Positions 1 through 6,071 of a DNA stretch of 13,469 nt are shown piece after piece. A model generated the notes under the pieces. It had not been told where the DNA came from. It was given only the letters and a program-made list of their open reading frames with translations, and did no database searches. Position 1 is the first letter of the stretch. Every line of letters starts with the position of its first letter. The position numbers and the translations under genes were made by a program. The stretch comes from Lachnospiraceae bacterium. Lineage in GTDB: Bacteria > Bacillota > Clostridia > Lachnospirales > Lachnospiraceae. The DNA is taken from the NCBI GenBank assembly GCA_017463035.1, contig JAFTPY010000011.1, positions 1 through 13,469 on the forward strand, in the 5' to 3' direction.

Positions 1-1
1 G

Positions 2-862
2 TCCTTGTGTGATTGGCCCTGTGTTATTTATCCCCAGGGAGAAGAGAGTGCGGTTCCGTTTTCCTACGAACGGCAAGCGGATGACGTTGTAATAGCGGAA
101 AATGAGTATTTTACCATGCTTTTGATTGATGAGGTGTATGAAGAGAGCGGCGGTTATACCGCAAAGCTATTTGTGGAAAATCACACGGAGGAGCCGCTGT
201 TTTTGGAAATGGAGGAGTATTCCTTAAACGGCTTCCGGTGTGAGCCTTATTACGGATGGGAGACCTATTTACAAGGCGGTACAAAGGCATTCGGTGCAAT
301 TGACTGGTATGGCAATCGTTTGGAGGAAAGTGAGGGTGACCGGGTAGAGAGGCTAGACTTTACACTTCATGCAAGTGCGTTGAGTGCCGGTCTCTTTTCC
401 GAAGAGCGGTACCGGGTGTATCCGAAGGGAGAAGATTCGTATAAAGAATATTCGTATATTCCGGGGGAGCAGGATGTAATACTGTATGACGGACCGGAAT
501 GTATGCTGGCTTTGACCGACTTTACAACAATGACAAATTGGAATGAAAAGAAATTGGTGGGGACTGCCTATTTCGTAAATAGATTCGAGGAAGAACTGTC
601 GTTTCGGATAGAAGGAACGGCGCAGGTTTATATGGGGGACGGAAAAACGGATGAATGGAACATGATTTCTGCGGATTTGTGGCATAAGGATGTCGGGGGT
701 GGTGAAAAGCAAAAGCTGGTACTATACCTGGATGCGTATCCGGAGAATCCGGAAGACAGTGTATGGGAGGCGGCTTATGGGGTGAAAATCGGAAAAGGCG
801 GGGAGGACTTTTATGATGAGTGGATAGAGGTTGCTGTGCCGATGGAAGCGTTTGAAGAATAG
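2..862 (+). CDS. Hypothetical protein with two similar beta-rich modules (5' end outside window)
   Basis: The frame is open to the left edge and ends with TAG at 860-862, so this is the C-terminal part (at least 286 residues) of a longer gene. A TTG at 5 has no ribosome binding site before it and is probably an internal Leu codon. The protein is very acidic and rich in Tyr/Trp and alternating hydrophobic residues, as in beta-sandwich extracytoplasmic proteins. Counting from the TTG codon, two stretches look alike: about 36-123 (hydrophobic strand, then TAKLFVENHTEE, then a Gly/Lys turn and a strand) and about 165-262 (GTAYFVNRFEEE, then a GGGEKQKLVLYLDAY turn and strand). This suggests a tandem duplication of an Ig-like domain. 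I do not recognise the family. A signal peptide or lipobox would lie upstream of the window. It could be a cell-surface lipoprotein like the two further downstream, but that is inference. Confidence 0.7.
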   Translation, partial: SLCDWPCVIYPQGEESAVPFSYERQADDVVIAENEYFTMLLIDEVYEESGGYTAKLFVENHTEEPLFLEMEEYSLNGFRCEPYYGWETYLQGGTKAFGAIDWYGNRLEESEGDRVERLDFTLHASALSAGLFSEERYRVYPKGEDSYKEYSYIPGEQDVILYDGPECMLALTDFTTMTNWNEKKLVGTAYFVNRFEEELSFRIEGTAQVYMGDGKTDEWNMISADLWHKDVGGGEKQKLVLYLDAYPENPEDSVWEAAYGVKIGKGGEDFYDEWIEVAVPMEAFEE

Positions 863-910
863 TGAGCGGAGGCACATGATACAACGAAGAAGAAAATGTA
901 CTTATAACTC

Positions 911-927
911 CATAAGTAATACTTATG
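911..927. promoter_or_regulatory. Perfect 7-bp palindrome upstream of purM (possible operator)
   Basis: CATAAGT and ACTTATG form a perfect inverted repeat with a 3-nt AAT spacer. It lies about 55 nt upstream of the purM -10 element, and a related half-site (ACTTATA, 899-905) lies just before it. The size and AT-richness fit a dimeric regulator site. No T-tract follows directly, so it is not a good terminator for the upstream gene. The regulator is unknown. Confidence 0.4.
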
Positions 928-979
928 AATCACATGAATATTTTTCGTGACATTCCTACTAGGAAAAGCGCGAAAAGTA

Positions 980-988
980 TGCTATGAT
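980..988 (+). promoter_or_regulatory. Extended -10 promoter of the pur operon
   Basis: TGC-TATGAT is an extended -10 element (TGnTATGAT). Transcription would start near 995, leaving a leader of about 50 nt before purM. The -35 region at the proper distance (around 960-965) is a poor match to TTGACA, which is acceptable for extended -10 promoters but could also mean activator or repressor control. Confidence 0.5.
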
Positions 989-999
989 AAAGGTAACTT

Positions 1000-1018
1000 C
1001 CCCTCGGCAGGTGAGGGG
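1000..1018 (+). other. Short GC-rich hairpin in the purM leader
   Basis: CCCCTC (1000-1005) pairs with GAGGGG (1013-1018) around a 7-nt loop. It sits between the predicted transcription start and the purM ribosome binding site (AGGAGG, 1031-1036), which it does not cover. No T-tract follows. It may stabilise the 5' end of the mRNA. It does not resemble a purine riboswitch. Confidence 0.35.
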
Positions 1019-1044
1019 CACAAAGCAGACAGGAGGATATGACG

Positions 1045-2070
1045 ATGGATTATAAGAAAGCCGGAGTGGATATTGAAGCAGGCTACAAGGCAGTGGAGCT
1101 TATGAAGGAGCACGTAAAGGGTACGATGCGTCCGGAAGTGTTGAACGGTCTCGGAGGTTTTTCCGGTGCGTTTGCATTGGATCGTTTTATGACGATGAAG
1201 CAGCCGACCTTACTTTCCGGTACGGACGGTGTAGGTACGAAGCTAAAGCTTGCTTTTATTTTGGACAAGCATGATACCATCGGTATCGACTGTGTTGCAA
1301 TGTGTGTAAACGACGTAGCATGTGCAGGCGGTGAGCCGTTGTTCTTCCTTGACTATGTTGCATGCGGAAAGAATATTCCAGAGAAGATTGCTACCATCGT
1401 TAGCGGTGTGGCAGAGGGATGTAAGCAGGCAGGTGCTGCATTAATCGGTGGTGAGACCGCAGAGATGCCGGGCTTTTATCCGGAAGACGAGTATGACCTT
1501 GCAGGTTTTGCGGTTGGTATCGTAGACCGTGCAGAGATGATTACCGGCGAGAACATGAAGGACGGTGACGTACTTATCGGTATCGCTTCCTCCGGTATTC
1601 ACAGTAACGGTTACTCCTTAGTTCGTAAGGTATTCCCGATGGAGCGTAAGCCGCTTGATGTTTATTATGAGTCCCTGGGTATGACCCTCGGTGAGAAGCT
1701 TTTGACTCCGACCAAGATTTATGTAAAGGCTCTTTCTTCCTTAAAGACCAACGGTATTGTTGTAAAGGCTTGCAGCCATGTAACCGGCGGCGGTTTCTAC
1801 GAGAACATTCCGAGAATGCTTCCGGAAGGCATCCGTGCTCAGGTGAAGAAGAATGCCTACGAAGTACCGGCAATCTTTAAGATGCTTGCAAAGGACGGTA
1901 ACATTGAGGAGCAGATGATGTACAATACCTACAACATGGGTATCGGTATGGTAATCGCAGTGGATAAGGCTGATGCTGACAAGGCTGTAGCTACCTTAAA
2001 GGCAGCCGGCGAAGAGGCGTATATCCTCGGTGAGGCTGTAAACGGCGAAAAGGGTATTGATATTCTGTAA
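1045..2070 (+). CDS. purM: Phosphoribosylformylglycinamidine cyclo-ligase (AIR synthetase)
   Basis: This cytosolic enzyme closes FGAM to AIR using ATP, the fifth step of de novo purine synthesis. The 341-residue protein (MDYKKAGVDI start) has the normal PurM length. Family motifs are visible: DGVGTK (61-66), NDVACAGGEPLFFLDY (89-104), GGETAEMPG (135-143), SSGIHSNGYSLVR (182-194), HVTGGGFYEN (245-254) and NMGIGM near 297. Two ATGs compete, 1039 and 1045. AGGAGG at 1031-1036 lies only 2 nt from the first but 8 nt from the second, and PurM proteins usually begin with this MDYK-type sequence, so 1045 is preferred. It is the first gene of a purM-purN-purD cluster read from the extended -10 promoter upstream. 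All key residues appear intact. Confidence 0.97.
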   Translation: MDYKKAGVDIEAGYKAVELMKEHVKGTMRPEVLNGLGGFSGAFALDRFMTMKQPTLLSGTDGVGTKLKLAFILDKHDTIGIDCVAMCVNDVACAGGEPLFFLDYVACGKNIPEKIATIVSGVAEGCKQAGAALIGGETAEMPGFYPEDEYDLAGFAVGIVDRAEMITGENMKDGDVLIGIASSGIHSNGYSLVRKVFPMERKPLDVYYESLGMTLGEKLLTPTKIYVKALSSLKTNGIVVKACSHVTGGGFYENIPRMLPEGIRAQVKKNAYEVPAIFKMLAKDGNIEEQMMYNTYNMGIGMVIAVDKADADKAVATLKAAGEEAYILGEAVNGEKGIDIL

Positions 2071-2083
2071 TACATAATTTATG

Positions 2084-2139
2084 GCGTGTGCGGTGTCCGG
2101 TCTTTGTGGCCGGCGCGGCACGCGCTTTGTTCATTTTTT
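2084..2139 (+). other. purM-purN intercistronic imperfect hairpin with T-run
   Basis: GCGTG (2084-2088) pairs with CACGC (2119-2123), GCG (2090-2092) with CGC (2114-2116), and CCGG (2097-2100) with CCGG (2110-2113). The result is a broken GC-rich stem. Six T residues follow at 2134-2139, about 10 nt after the stem, immediately before the purN ribosome binding site. It is too imperfect and too distant from the T-run for a strong intrinsic terminator. A partial attenuator or an RNA-processing or stability element is possible. Confidence 0.35.
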
Positions 2140-2151
2140 AAGGAGGTCCCT

Positions 2152-2778
2152 ATGACGAAAATCGTAGTTTTGGTATCCGGCGGCGGAACGAATTTACAGG
2201 CGATTATGGATAAGATGGACAGCGGCGCCATCACCAATGCGGAAATTGTAGCCGTAATCAGTAACAAGGCAGATGCCTATGCGCTGGAACGTGCCAAGAA
2301 TAAGGGCATCGCGGCAGAGTGCATTTCTCCAAAGAGTTTTGCATCCCGTGCCGAGTTTAACGAAGCACTTTTGGCAGGAGTACAGAAGTATCAGCCTGAT
2401 TTGATTGTACTGGCAGGCTATCTTGTGATTTTGCCGGCATGTCTCATTCAGGCATATTCGCAGAAGATTTTAAATATTCACCCGTCCTTGATTCCGTCCT
2501 TTTGCGGTGACGGATTTTACGGATTGCATGTCCATGAGGCGGTACTTGCCAGAGGCAATAAGGTAACCGGTGCTACGGTTCATTTTGTAGATGAAGGTAC
2601 GGATACCGGCCCGATTCTCATGCAGAAGGCGGTTGCGGTGAAGCTTGGGGATACTCCGGAGGTTCTGCAGCGCAGAGTGATGGAAGAGGCAGAATGGGAG
2701 ATTCTCCCGGCAGCAATTAACGCCATTGCCAACGGTAAGGTGACCTGGCAGGACGGGAAAGCGTTCGTGACAGAGTAA
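2152..2778 (+). CDS. purN: Phosphoribosylglycinamide formyltransferase (10-formyl-THF dependent)
   Basis: This enzyme transfers a formyl group from 10-formyltetrahydrofolate to GAR, giving FGAR, the third step of IMP synthesis. The 208-residue length is typical. It has the N-terminal nucleotide-binding GGGTNLQAI (11-18 region), the catalytic NIHPSLIPSF block with N108 and H110, and GTDTGPI containing the catalytic D151. The loop after the HPS motif reads FCGDGFYG, longer than in E. coli but, from memory, normal for clostridial PurN. The start at 2152 follows AGGAGG (2141-2146) at 5 nt. An in-frame ATG farther upstream at 2086 would add 22 residues overlapping the intercistronic hairpin and is rejected. 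It lies 81 nt after purM. Confidence 0.96.
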   Translation: MTKIVVLVSGGGTNLQAIMDKMDSGAITNAEIVAVISNKADAYALERAKNKGIAAECISPKSFASRAEFNEALLAGVQKYQPDLIVLAGYLVILPACLIQAYSQKILNIHPSLIPSFCGDGFYGLHVHEAVLARGNKVTGATVHFVDEGTDTGPILMQKAVAVKLGDTPEVLQRRVMEEAEWEILPAAINAIANGKVTWQDGKAFVTE

Positions 2779-2805
2779 GTGTTACGGTTGTTTTAGACAA
2801 AAAGA

Positions 2806-2863
2806 GCGTATGGCCGGTAGCTTACGGAAGGTTATCTTTTGGAGCGTAGCCGGAGGAATACGC
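2806..2863 (+). other. purN-purD spacer bounded by inverted repeat
   Basis: The 121-nt spacer between purN and purD holds GCGTAT (2806-2811) and its exact complement ATACGC (2858-2863), with CCGG-containing segments inside that could pair weakly. No T-tract follows, so it should not end transcription. It may be an RNA structure affecting purD expression. purH, which often lies between purN and purD in Firmicutes, is absent, and nothing resembling a purH remnant is visible here. Confidence 0.25.
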
Positions 2864-2899
2864 ATTGAAAATAGAACTATGACAGATGGAGGAGAAAAC

Positions 2900-4174
2900 A
2901 TGAAGGTTTTAATCGTAGGCGGCGGCGGAAGAGAGCACGCCATTGCGTGGAAGGTAGCCCAGAGTAAAAAGGTTGACAAGATGTATTGTGCACCGGGCAA
3001 TGCAGGTATTGCGGAGTTTTGTGAGTGCGTGAATATCGGTGTGATGGAGACCGAGAAGCTTGCCGAGTTCGCGGCACAGGAAAAGATTGATTTGACCATT
3101 ATCGGACCGGACGATTCTCTCGGTGCGGGCGTGGTAGATGCCTTTGAGGCAAAGGGACTTCGTGTATTCGGACCGAGAAAGAATGCGGCGATTATTGAGG
3201 GTTCCAAGGCGTTTTCCAAGGATTTGATGAAGAAGTACAACATCCCGACCGCGGCATACGAGGTATTTACCGATGCGGCAGCGGCAATCGAGTACTTAAA
3301 GACCAGCCCGTATCCGACCGTATTAAAGGCAGATGGTCTGGCGTTAGGTAAGGGTGTTTTGATTTGCAATAACTATGACGAAGCGGTTGCGGGTGTTAAG
3401 GCGATTATGGAAGACAAGCAGTTCGGTTCCGCAGGTGACAAGCTTGTAATCGAAGAGTTTATGACCGGTCCGGAGGTTTCCGTGTTGGCATTCTGTGACG
3501 GTAATATCATTAAGACCATGACCAGTGCCCAGGATCACAAGCGTGCAAAGGACGGCGACCAGGGACTCAATACCGGCGGAATGGGTACCTTTTCCCCGAC
3601 TCCGTTCTACACCGAAGAAGTAGACGAGTTCTGTAAGAAGTACATTTACCAGCCGACCATGGATGCCATGAAGGCTGAGGGAAGACCGTTTGTAGGCGTA
3701 TTGTTCGTAGGGCTTATGCTGACCCCGAACGGCCCGAGAGTGCTGGAGTACAACGCTCGTTTCGGCGACCCGGAGACTCAGGTAGTGCTTCCGCGTATGG
3801 AGAATGATATTGTGGATGTATTTGAGGCTTGTATTGACGGTAAGCTTGATACCATCGATCTTAAGTTTGCGGATAATGCGGCAGTATGTGTGGTACTTGC
3901 TTCCGACGGTTATCCGGAGCATTACGAGAAGGGCTTCCCGATTGACGGTTTAGACACCTTTAAGACCAAGGACGGCTACTATGTATTCCATGCCGGCACC
4001 AAGTTTGATAACGGCAAGGTAGTAACCAACGGCGGACGTGTTCTCGGCGTAGTTGCGGTAGGCGATGACTTAAAGGGTGCTCGTGCCAATGCCTATGCGG
4101 CAACGGAGTGGATTTCCTTTGCGAATAAATATAAGAGAAACGATATCGGTAAGGCTATCGATTACGTGAAGTAA
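2900..4174 (+). CDS. purD: Phosphoribosylamine-glycine ligase (GAR synthetase)
   Basis: PurD ligates glycine to 5-phosphoribosylamine with ATP, the second step of purine synthesis. It is an ATP-grasp enzyme. The 424 residues match the usual 420-430. Motifs seen: GGGGREHA (7-14), APGNAG (31-36), KADGLALGKGV (143-153), QDHKR (211-215), NTGGMG (224-229) and EYNARFGDPETQ (283-294), which carries the metal-binding Glu and Asn residues. The start at 2900 has GGAGGAG (2888-2894) 5 nt upstream. A longer in-frame reading from 2810 would run through the structured spacer and is not preferred. It is the third gene of the pur cluster. No clear intrinsic terminator follows, so some read-through into the next lipoprotein gene is possible. 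Confidence 0.97.
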   Translation: MKVLIVGGGGREHAIAWKVAQSKKVDKMYCAPGNAGIAEFCECVNIGVMETEKLAEFAAQEKIDLTIIGPDDSLGAGVVDAFEAKGLRVFGPRKNAAIIEGSKAFSKDLMKKYNIPTAAYEVFTDAAAAIEYLKTSPYPTVLKADGLALGKGVLICNNYDEAVAGVKAIMEDKQFGSAGDKLVIEEFMTGPEVSVLAFCDGNIIKTMTSAQDHKRAKDGDQGLNTGGMGTFSPTPFYTEEVDEFCKKYIYQPTMDAMKAEGRPFVGVLFVGLMLTPNGPRVLEYNARFGDPETQVVLPRMENDIVDVFEACIDGKLDTIDLKFADNAAVCVVLASDGYPEHYEKGFPIDGLDTFKTKDGYYVFHAGTKFDNGKVVTNGGRVLGVVAVGDDLKGARANAYAATEWISFANKYKRNDIGKAIDYVK

Positions 4175-4178
4175 GGTC

Positions 4179-4229
4179 GTTCTTACCGAAGGATAGCTGT
4201 CTTTTGCTACAATTCTAATCGGCAAGAAC
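4179..4229. repeat. 11-bp inverted repeat with nested hairpin after purD
   Basis: GTTCTTACCGA (4179-4189) and TCGGCAAGAAC (4219-4229) are complementary at 10 of 11 positions. The 29-nt interval holds a second small inverted repeat, TAGC (4194-4197) and GCTA (4206-4209), around an 8-nt T-rich loop. No T-run follows the outer stem, so it is not a canonical terminator. It lies between the purD stop and the next gene's ribosome binding site. It could be an mRNA 3'-end stabiliser or a dispersed repeat element. Confidence 0.45.
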
Positions 4230-4256
4230 TCGTCTGTGAAAGGGAGAGAGGAAAAG

Positions 4257-4775
4257 ATGAGAAGAAAAGGTTTCATTTTAGGAATAGTGTTATTGCTTGG
4301 CTTGGCCGGCTGTGTAGCCAGACCTGTGGAAGGACCCCTTCCGACACTTGCTCCGGAGGTACAGAAGCTGGAAGAAACTGCCGGAGATGAGGCAAACGGA
4401 GAGAACAAAGAGTCTGAGGAAGCGGAGGGCATCTTGGATATCGGAGGTTTGGGGGTGGACATTATCCGTTATGTGGAACGTTCCAGGGTAGCAGCGGATG
4501 AGAATCTTGCGGCAGTGTTAGAGACGGCGATTGAGGTGGCATGTTGTGATTATATCAGTGACGGGACAAAGCTTCCGGAGGAGCCGATTTGTTTTCGCTA
4601 TACTCATGAGTTAGAGGAATTGGATGACGCCTATTCTTCCTTGAAAGATATTATCAAAGAGATTGTAGGGGATGAGGAACTTGAGCTATCTGACGAAGCT
4701 TTTTACATGATGGTGACGATTTCTAAGAAAGAGAACGGAATGCCGGAAGTTAAGGTAGAGATTATGCAGGAGTAA
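4257..4775 (+). CDS. Small putative lipoprotein, function unknown
   Basis: This is a 172-residue protein with a short lipoprotein signal peptide: MRRK, a hydrophobic core, then the lipobox LAGC with the lipidated Cys at residue 19. It should be anchored to the outer face of the membrane. A Glu/Pro-rich linker (about 25-60) leads to a compact acidic domain (about 62-172) with no motif I recognise. That domain ends in a predicted beta-hairpin (FYMMVTISKKENGMPEVKVE). The start at 4257 follows a purine-rich GGGAGAGAGG segment. A GTG at 4236 is in frame, but it would place charged residues before the signal peptide and precedes the ribosome binding site. It has no clear promoter of its own and may be read from the pur operon. 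Confidence 0.8.
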   Translation: MRRKGFILGIVLLLGLAGCVARPVEGPLPTLAPEVQKLEETAGDEANGENKESEEAEGILDIGGLGVDIIRYVERSRVAADENLAAVLETAIEVACCDYISDGTKLPEEPICFRYTHELEELDDAYSSLKDIIKEIVGDEELELSDEAFYMMVTISKKENGMPEVKVEIMQE

Positions 4776-4814
4776 ATGTAACTAAAATGTTAAACAATCT
4801 TAAAGGATGTGTAA

Positions 4815-4843
4815 TTGACTCCTGAAAACGGATGTGATAGGAT
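4815..4843 (+). promoter_or_regulatory. Promoter of the second lipoprotein gene
   Basis: TTGACT (-35, 4815-4820) is followed after exactly 17 nt by TAGGAT (-10, 4838-4843), which is preceded by TGA to give an extended -10. Transcription should start near 4850, leaving a leader of about 64 nt. This marks the lipoprotein gene as a separate unit from the upstream genes. Confidence 0.7.
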
Positions 4844-4913
4844 TTTTATGGTGCTTGAGAAGAGGGCTATGAAGGTCTAAAAGCATATTCTGAAAGAAAT
4901 GGTGGGGGAAATT

Positions 4914-5774
4914 ATGAAAAAACGTATTTTAGTTATGTTGTTGGGAATCAGTATTCTTGTGGCAGCGGGGTGTAAAACAACGGAGCAACCGGAAAATGTA
5001 GGAGGACTGACTTTGACAGAAGGAGTAACGCCTACAGAATCACCGGCTCCGACAGAAGGAGTAACGCCTACAGAAATGCCGACTCCGACAAAGGAGGCGG
5101 GGACTTCAATTTTGGAGGGCGGTCCCTTCGATTTGGAGAAAATAAAGCAATCCGGGCAGGAAATACAGGATTACTATGCGTGGTCGGTGGCAAATTATGA
5201 TAATACAACTCGTAAAATCGAGCTGGGAGAGAATGACTCTGTTGAGCTTGTAATGGAGATGGAGAGTGCGAATGACACCGAAGTGGGGTATATGATTTTT
5301 GTTGACGGCATCCCACAGGTATATGGAATCGGGGAGCAGGAAAAATACTTGATTCCGTTGGAGTGTTTGAGCGGAGTTTCGGAGGAGACATTAACCTTTA
5401 CACCGACAGTGACGGAGAATACGGAGAAGCATACAGCTTATTTTGTATGTATCAACCGTCCGGGTTTTCGCACTTCCGAGGACAATATGGATTATGGAAA
5501 TTATCATAGTATGTCCCAGATGTTGCCATGGAAAATCAGCGGGAATTTTTCCGAAACGGATAGCGCAATCACTACAGAAGTTACATATCAACCGATTCCG
5601 GAGGAGATAAAAGAGCAGTATACAAGTGTGAATCGTGACGGTACCGTAAGAAAGCGGTACGAGAATACGTTATATAGCATGTTCTATCAAAACGGAGTGG
5701 AAACGGAACAGTTTGATGGGAGGAATAATACTCAATTAGTTCTGTTCGGAGGAACGGAGGCGGCTATAGAGTAA
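4914..5774 (+). CDS. Putative lipoprotein, C-terminus apparently lost to a frameshift
   Basis: The 286-residue product starts at 4914 with GGGGGA (4904-4909) a few nt upstream. It has a signal peptide ending in the lipobox VAAGC (Cys20), so it is a predicted surface lipoprotein. Residues about 34-62 are a Thr/Pro/Glu linker containing two 12-residue repeats (TEGVTPTESPAP and TEGVTPTEMPTP). Residues about 68-280 look like beta-rich extracellular domains of a family I cannot name. An in-frame ATG at 4899 precedes the ribosome binding site and is less likely. Translation stops at 5772-5774. The next 220 nt continue in the -1 frame with sequence that reads as the natural C-terminus. So this is either a truncated gene, a recent pseudogene, or a one-base assembly error. 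It does not look like a complete protein as written. Confidence 0.7.
   Translation: MKKRILVMLLGISILVAAGCKTTEQPENVGGLTLTEGVTPTESPAPTEGVTPTEMPTPTKEAGTSILEGGPFDLEKIKQSGQEIQDYYAWSVANYDNTTRKIELGENDSVELVMEMESANDTEVGYMIFVDGIPQVYGIGEQEKYLIPLECLSGVSEETLTFTPTVTENTEKHTAYFVCINRPGFRTSEDNMDYGNYHSMSQMLPWKISGNFSETDSAITTEVTYQPIPEEIKEQYTSVNRDGTVRKRYENTLYSMFYQNGVETEQFDGRNNTQLVLFGGTEAAIE
5015..5086 (+). repeat. Two 36-nt tandem repeats in the lipoprotein linker
   Basis: Units 5015-5050 and 5051-5086 encode TEGVTPTESPAP and TEGVTPTEMPTP. The first 25 nt of the two units are identical. This is a coding tandem repeat in a disordered membrane-to-domain linker, the kind of sequence that changes length by slippage. 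Confidence 0.75.
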
Positions 5775-5995
5775 GCTTATTCGTGGATCAGTCACCGGTT
5801 GCGGCATTTTCGGGAGCGGATTATGTGGATGTGTTGATGGAAAATGAGCAGATGGCAGTTGTTGATTTAGAACTTTCGGAGGTGGAAATTTCGGATTACA
5901 GTTGTATGTATGCCATTCTGTGTCCGATTTCGTCAGGAGAGGACGCTGTGGAGCGAATGGTAGAAAAAACGAAATCAATTACATTATTTCGATAA
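5765..5995 (+). pseudogene. Displaced C-terminal segment of the preceding lipoprotein (-1 frame)
   Basis: From 5765 the -1 frame reads YRVSLFVDQSPVAAFSGADY and continues with typical coding composition to a TAA at 5993-5995, 76 residues in all. No ribosome binding site precedes the only possible start (GTG at 5783), and the sequence begins in mid-beta-strand, so it is not an independent gene. The two frames overlap openly only between 5729 (a stop lies just upstream in this frame) and 5774, so one base was lost, or miscalled, in that interval. I see no slippery heptamer that would support programmed frameshifting. Joined, the two parts would give a lipoprotein of about 360 residues. Confidence 0.65.
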
Positions 5996-6003
5996 GGTGA
6001 TAC

Positions 6004-6060
6004 AAAAAATGCAGATAAACGGGCGTGTGCACTTAATATGCACACGCCCTGTTTTGCTTT
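6004..6060. terminator. Strong bidirectional intrinsic terminator
   Basis: GGGCGTGTGCA (6021-6031) and TGCACACGCCC (6039-6049) form a perfect 11-bp stem with a 7-nt loop, followed on the + strand by TGTTTTGCTTT. An A-run at 6004-6009 gives a weaker, more distant T-run for the - strand. It lies between convergent genes, so it can end both the lipoprotein transcript and the phosphodiesterase transcript. Confidence 0.9.
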
Positions 6061-6071
6061 ATGGCTATATT

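Noticed and set aside
863..1044. Purine riboswitch upstream of purM
   Set aside because: The leader after the predicted transcription start is only about 50 nt and shows only a 6-bp hairpin, with none of the three-way junction sequence of purine or PRPP riboswitches.
5015..5086. 36-nt spaced direct repeat, possibly CRISPR-like
   Set aside because: There are only two units, in phase with the codons, and they encode a Thr/Pro/Glu linker. It is a coding repeat.
5729..5774. Programmed -1 ribosomal frameshift in the lipoprotein gene
   Set aside because: I see no X-XXY-YYZ slippery heptamer and no strong downstream stem close to the junction. A lost base or sequencing error is simpler.
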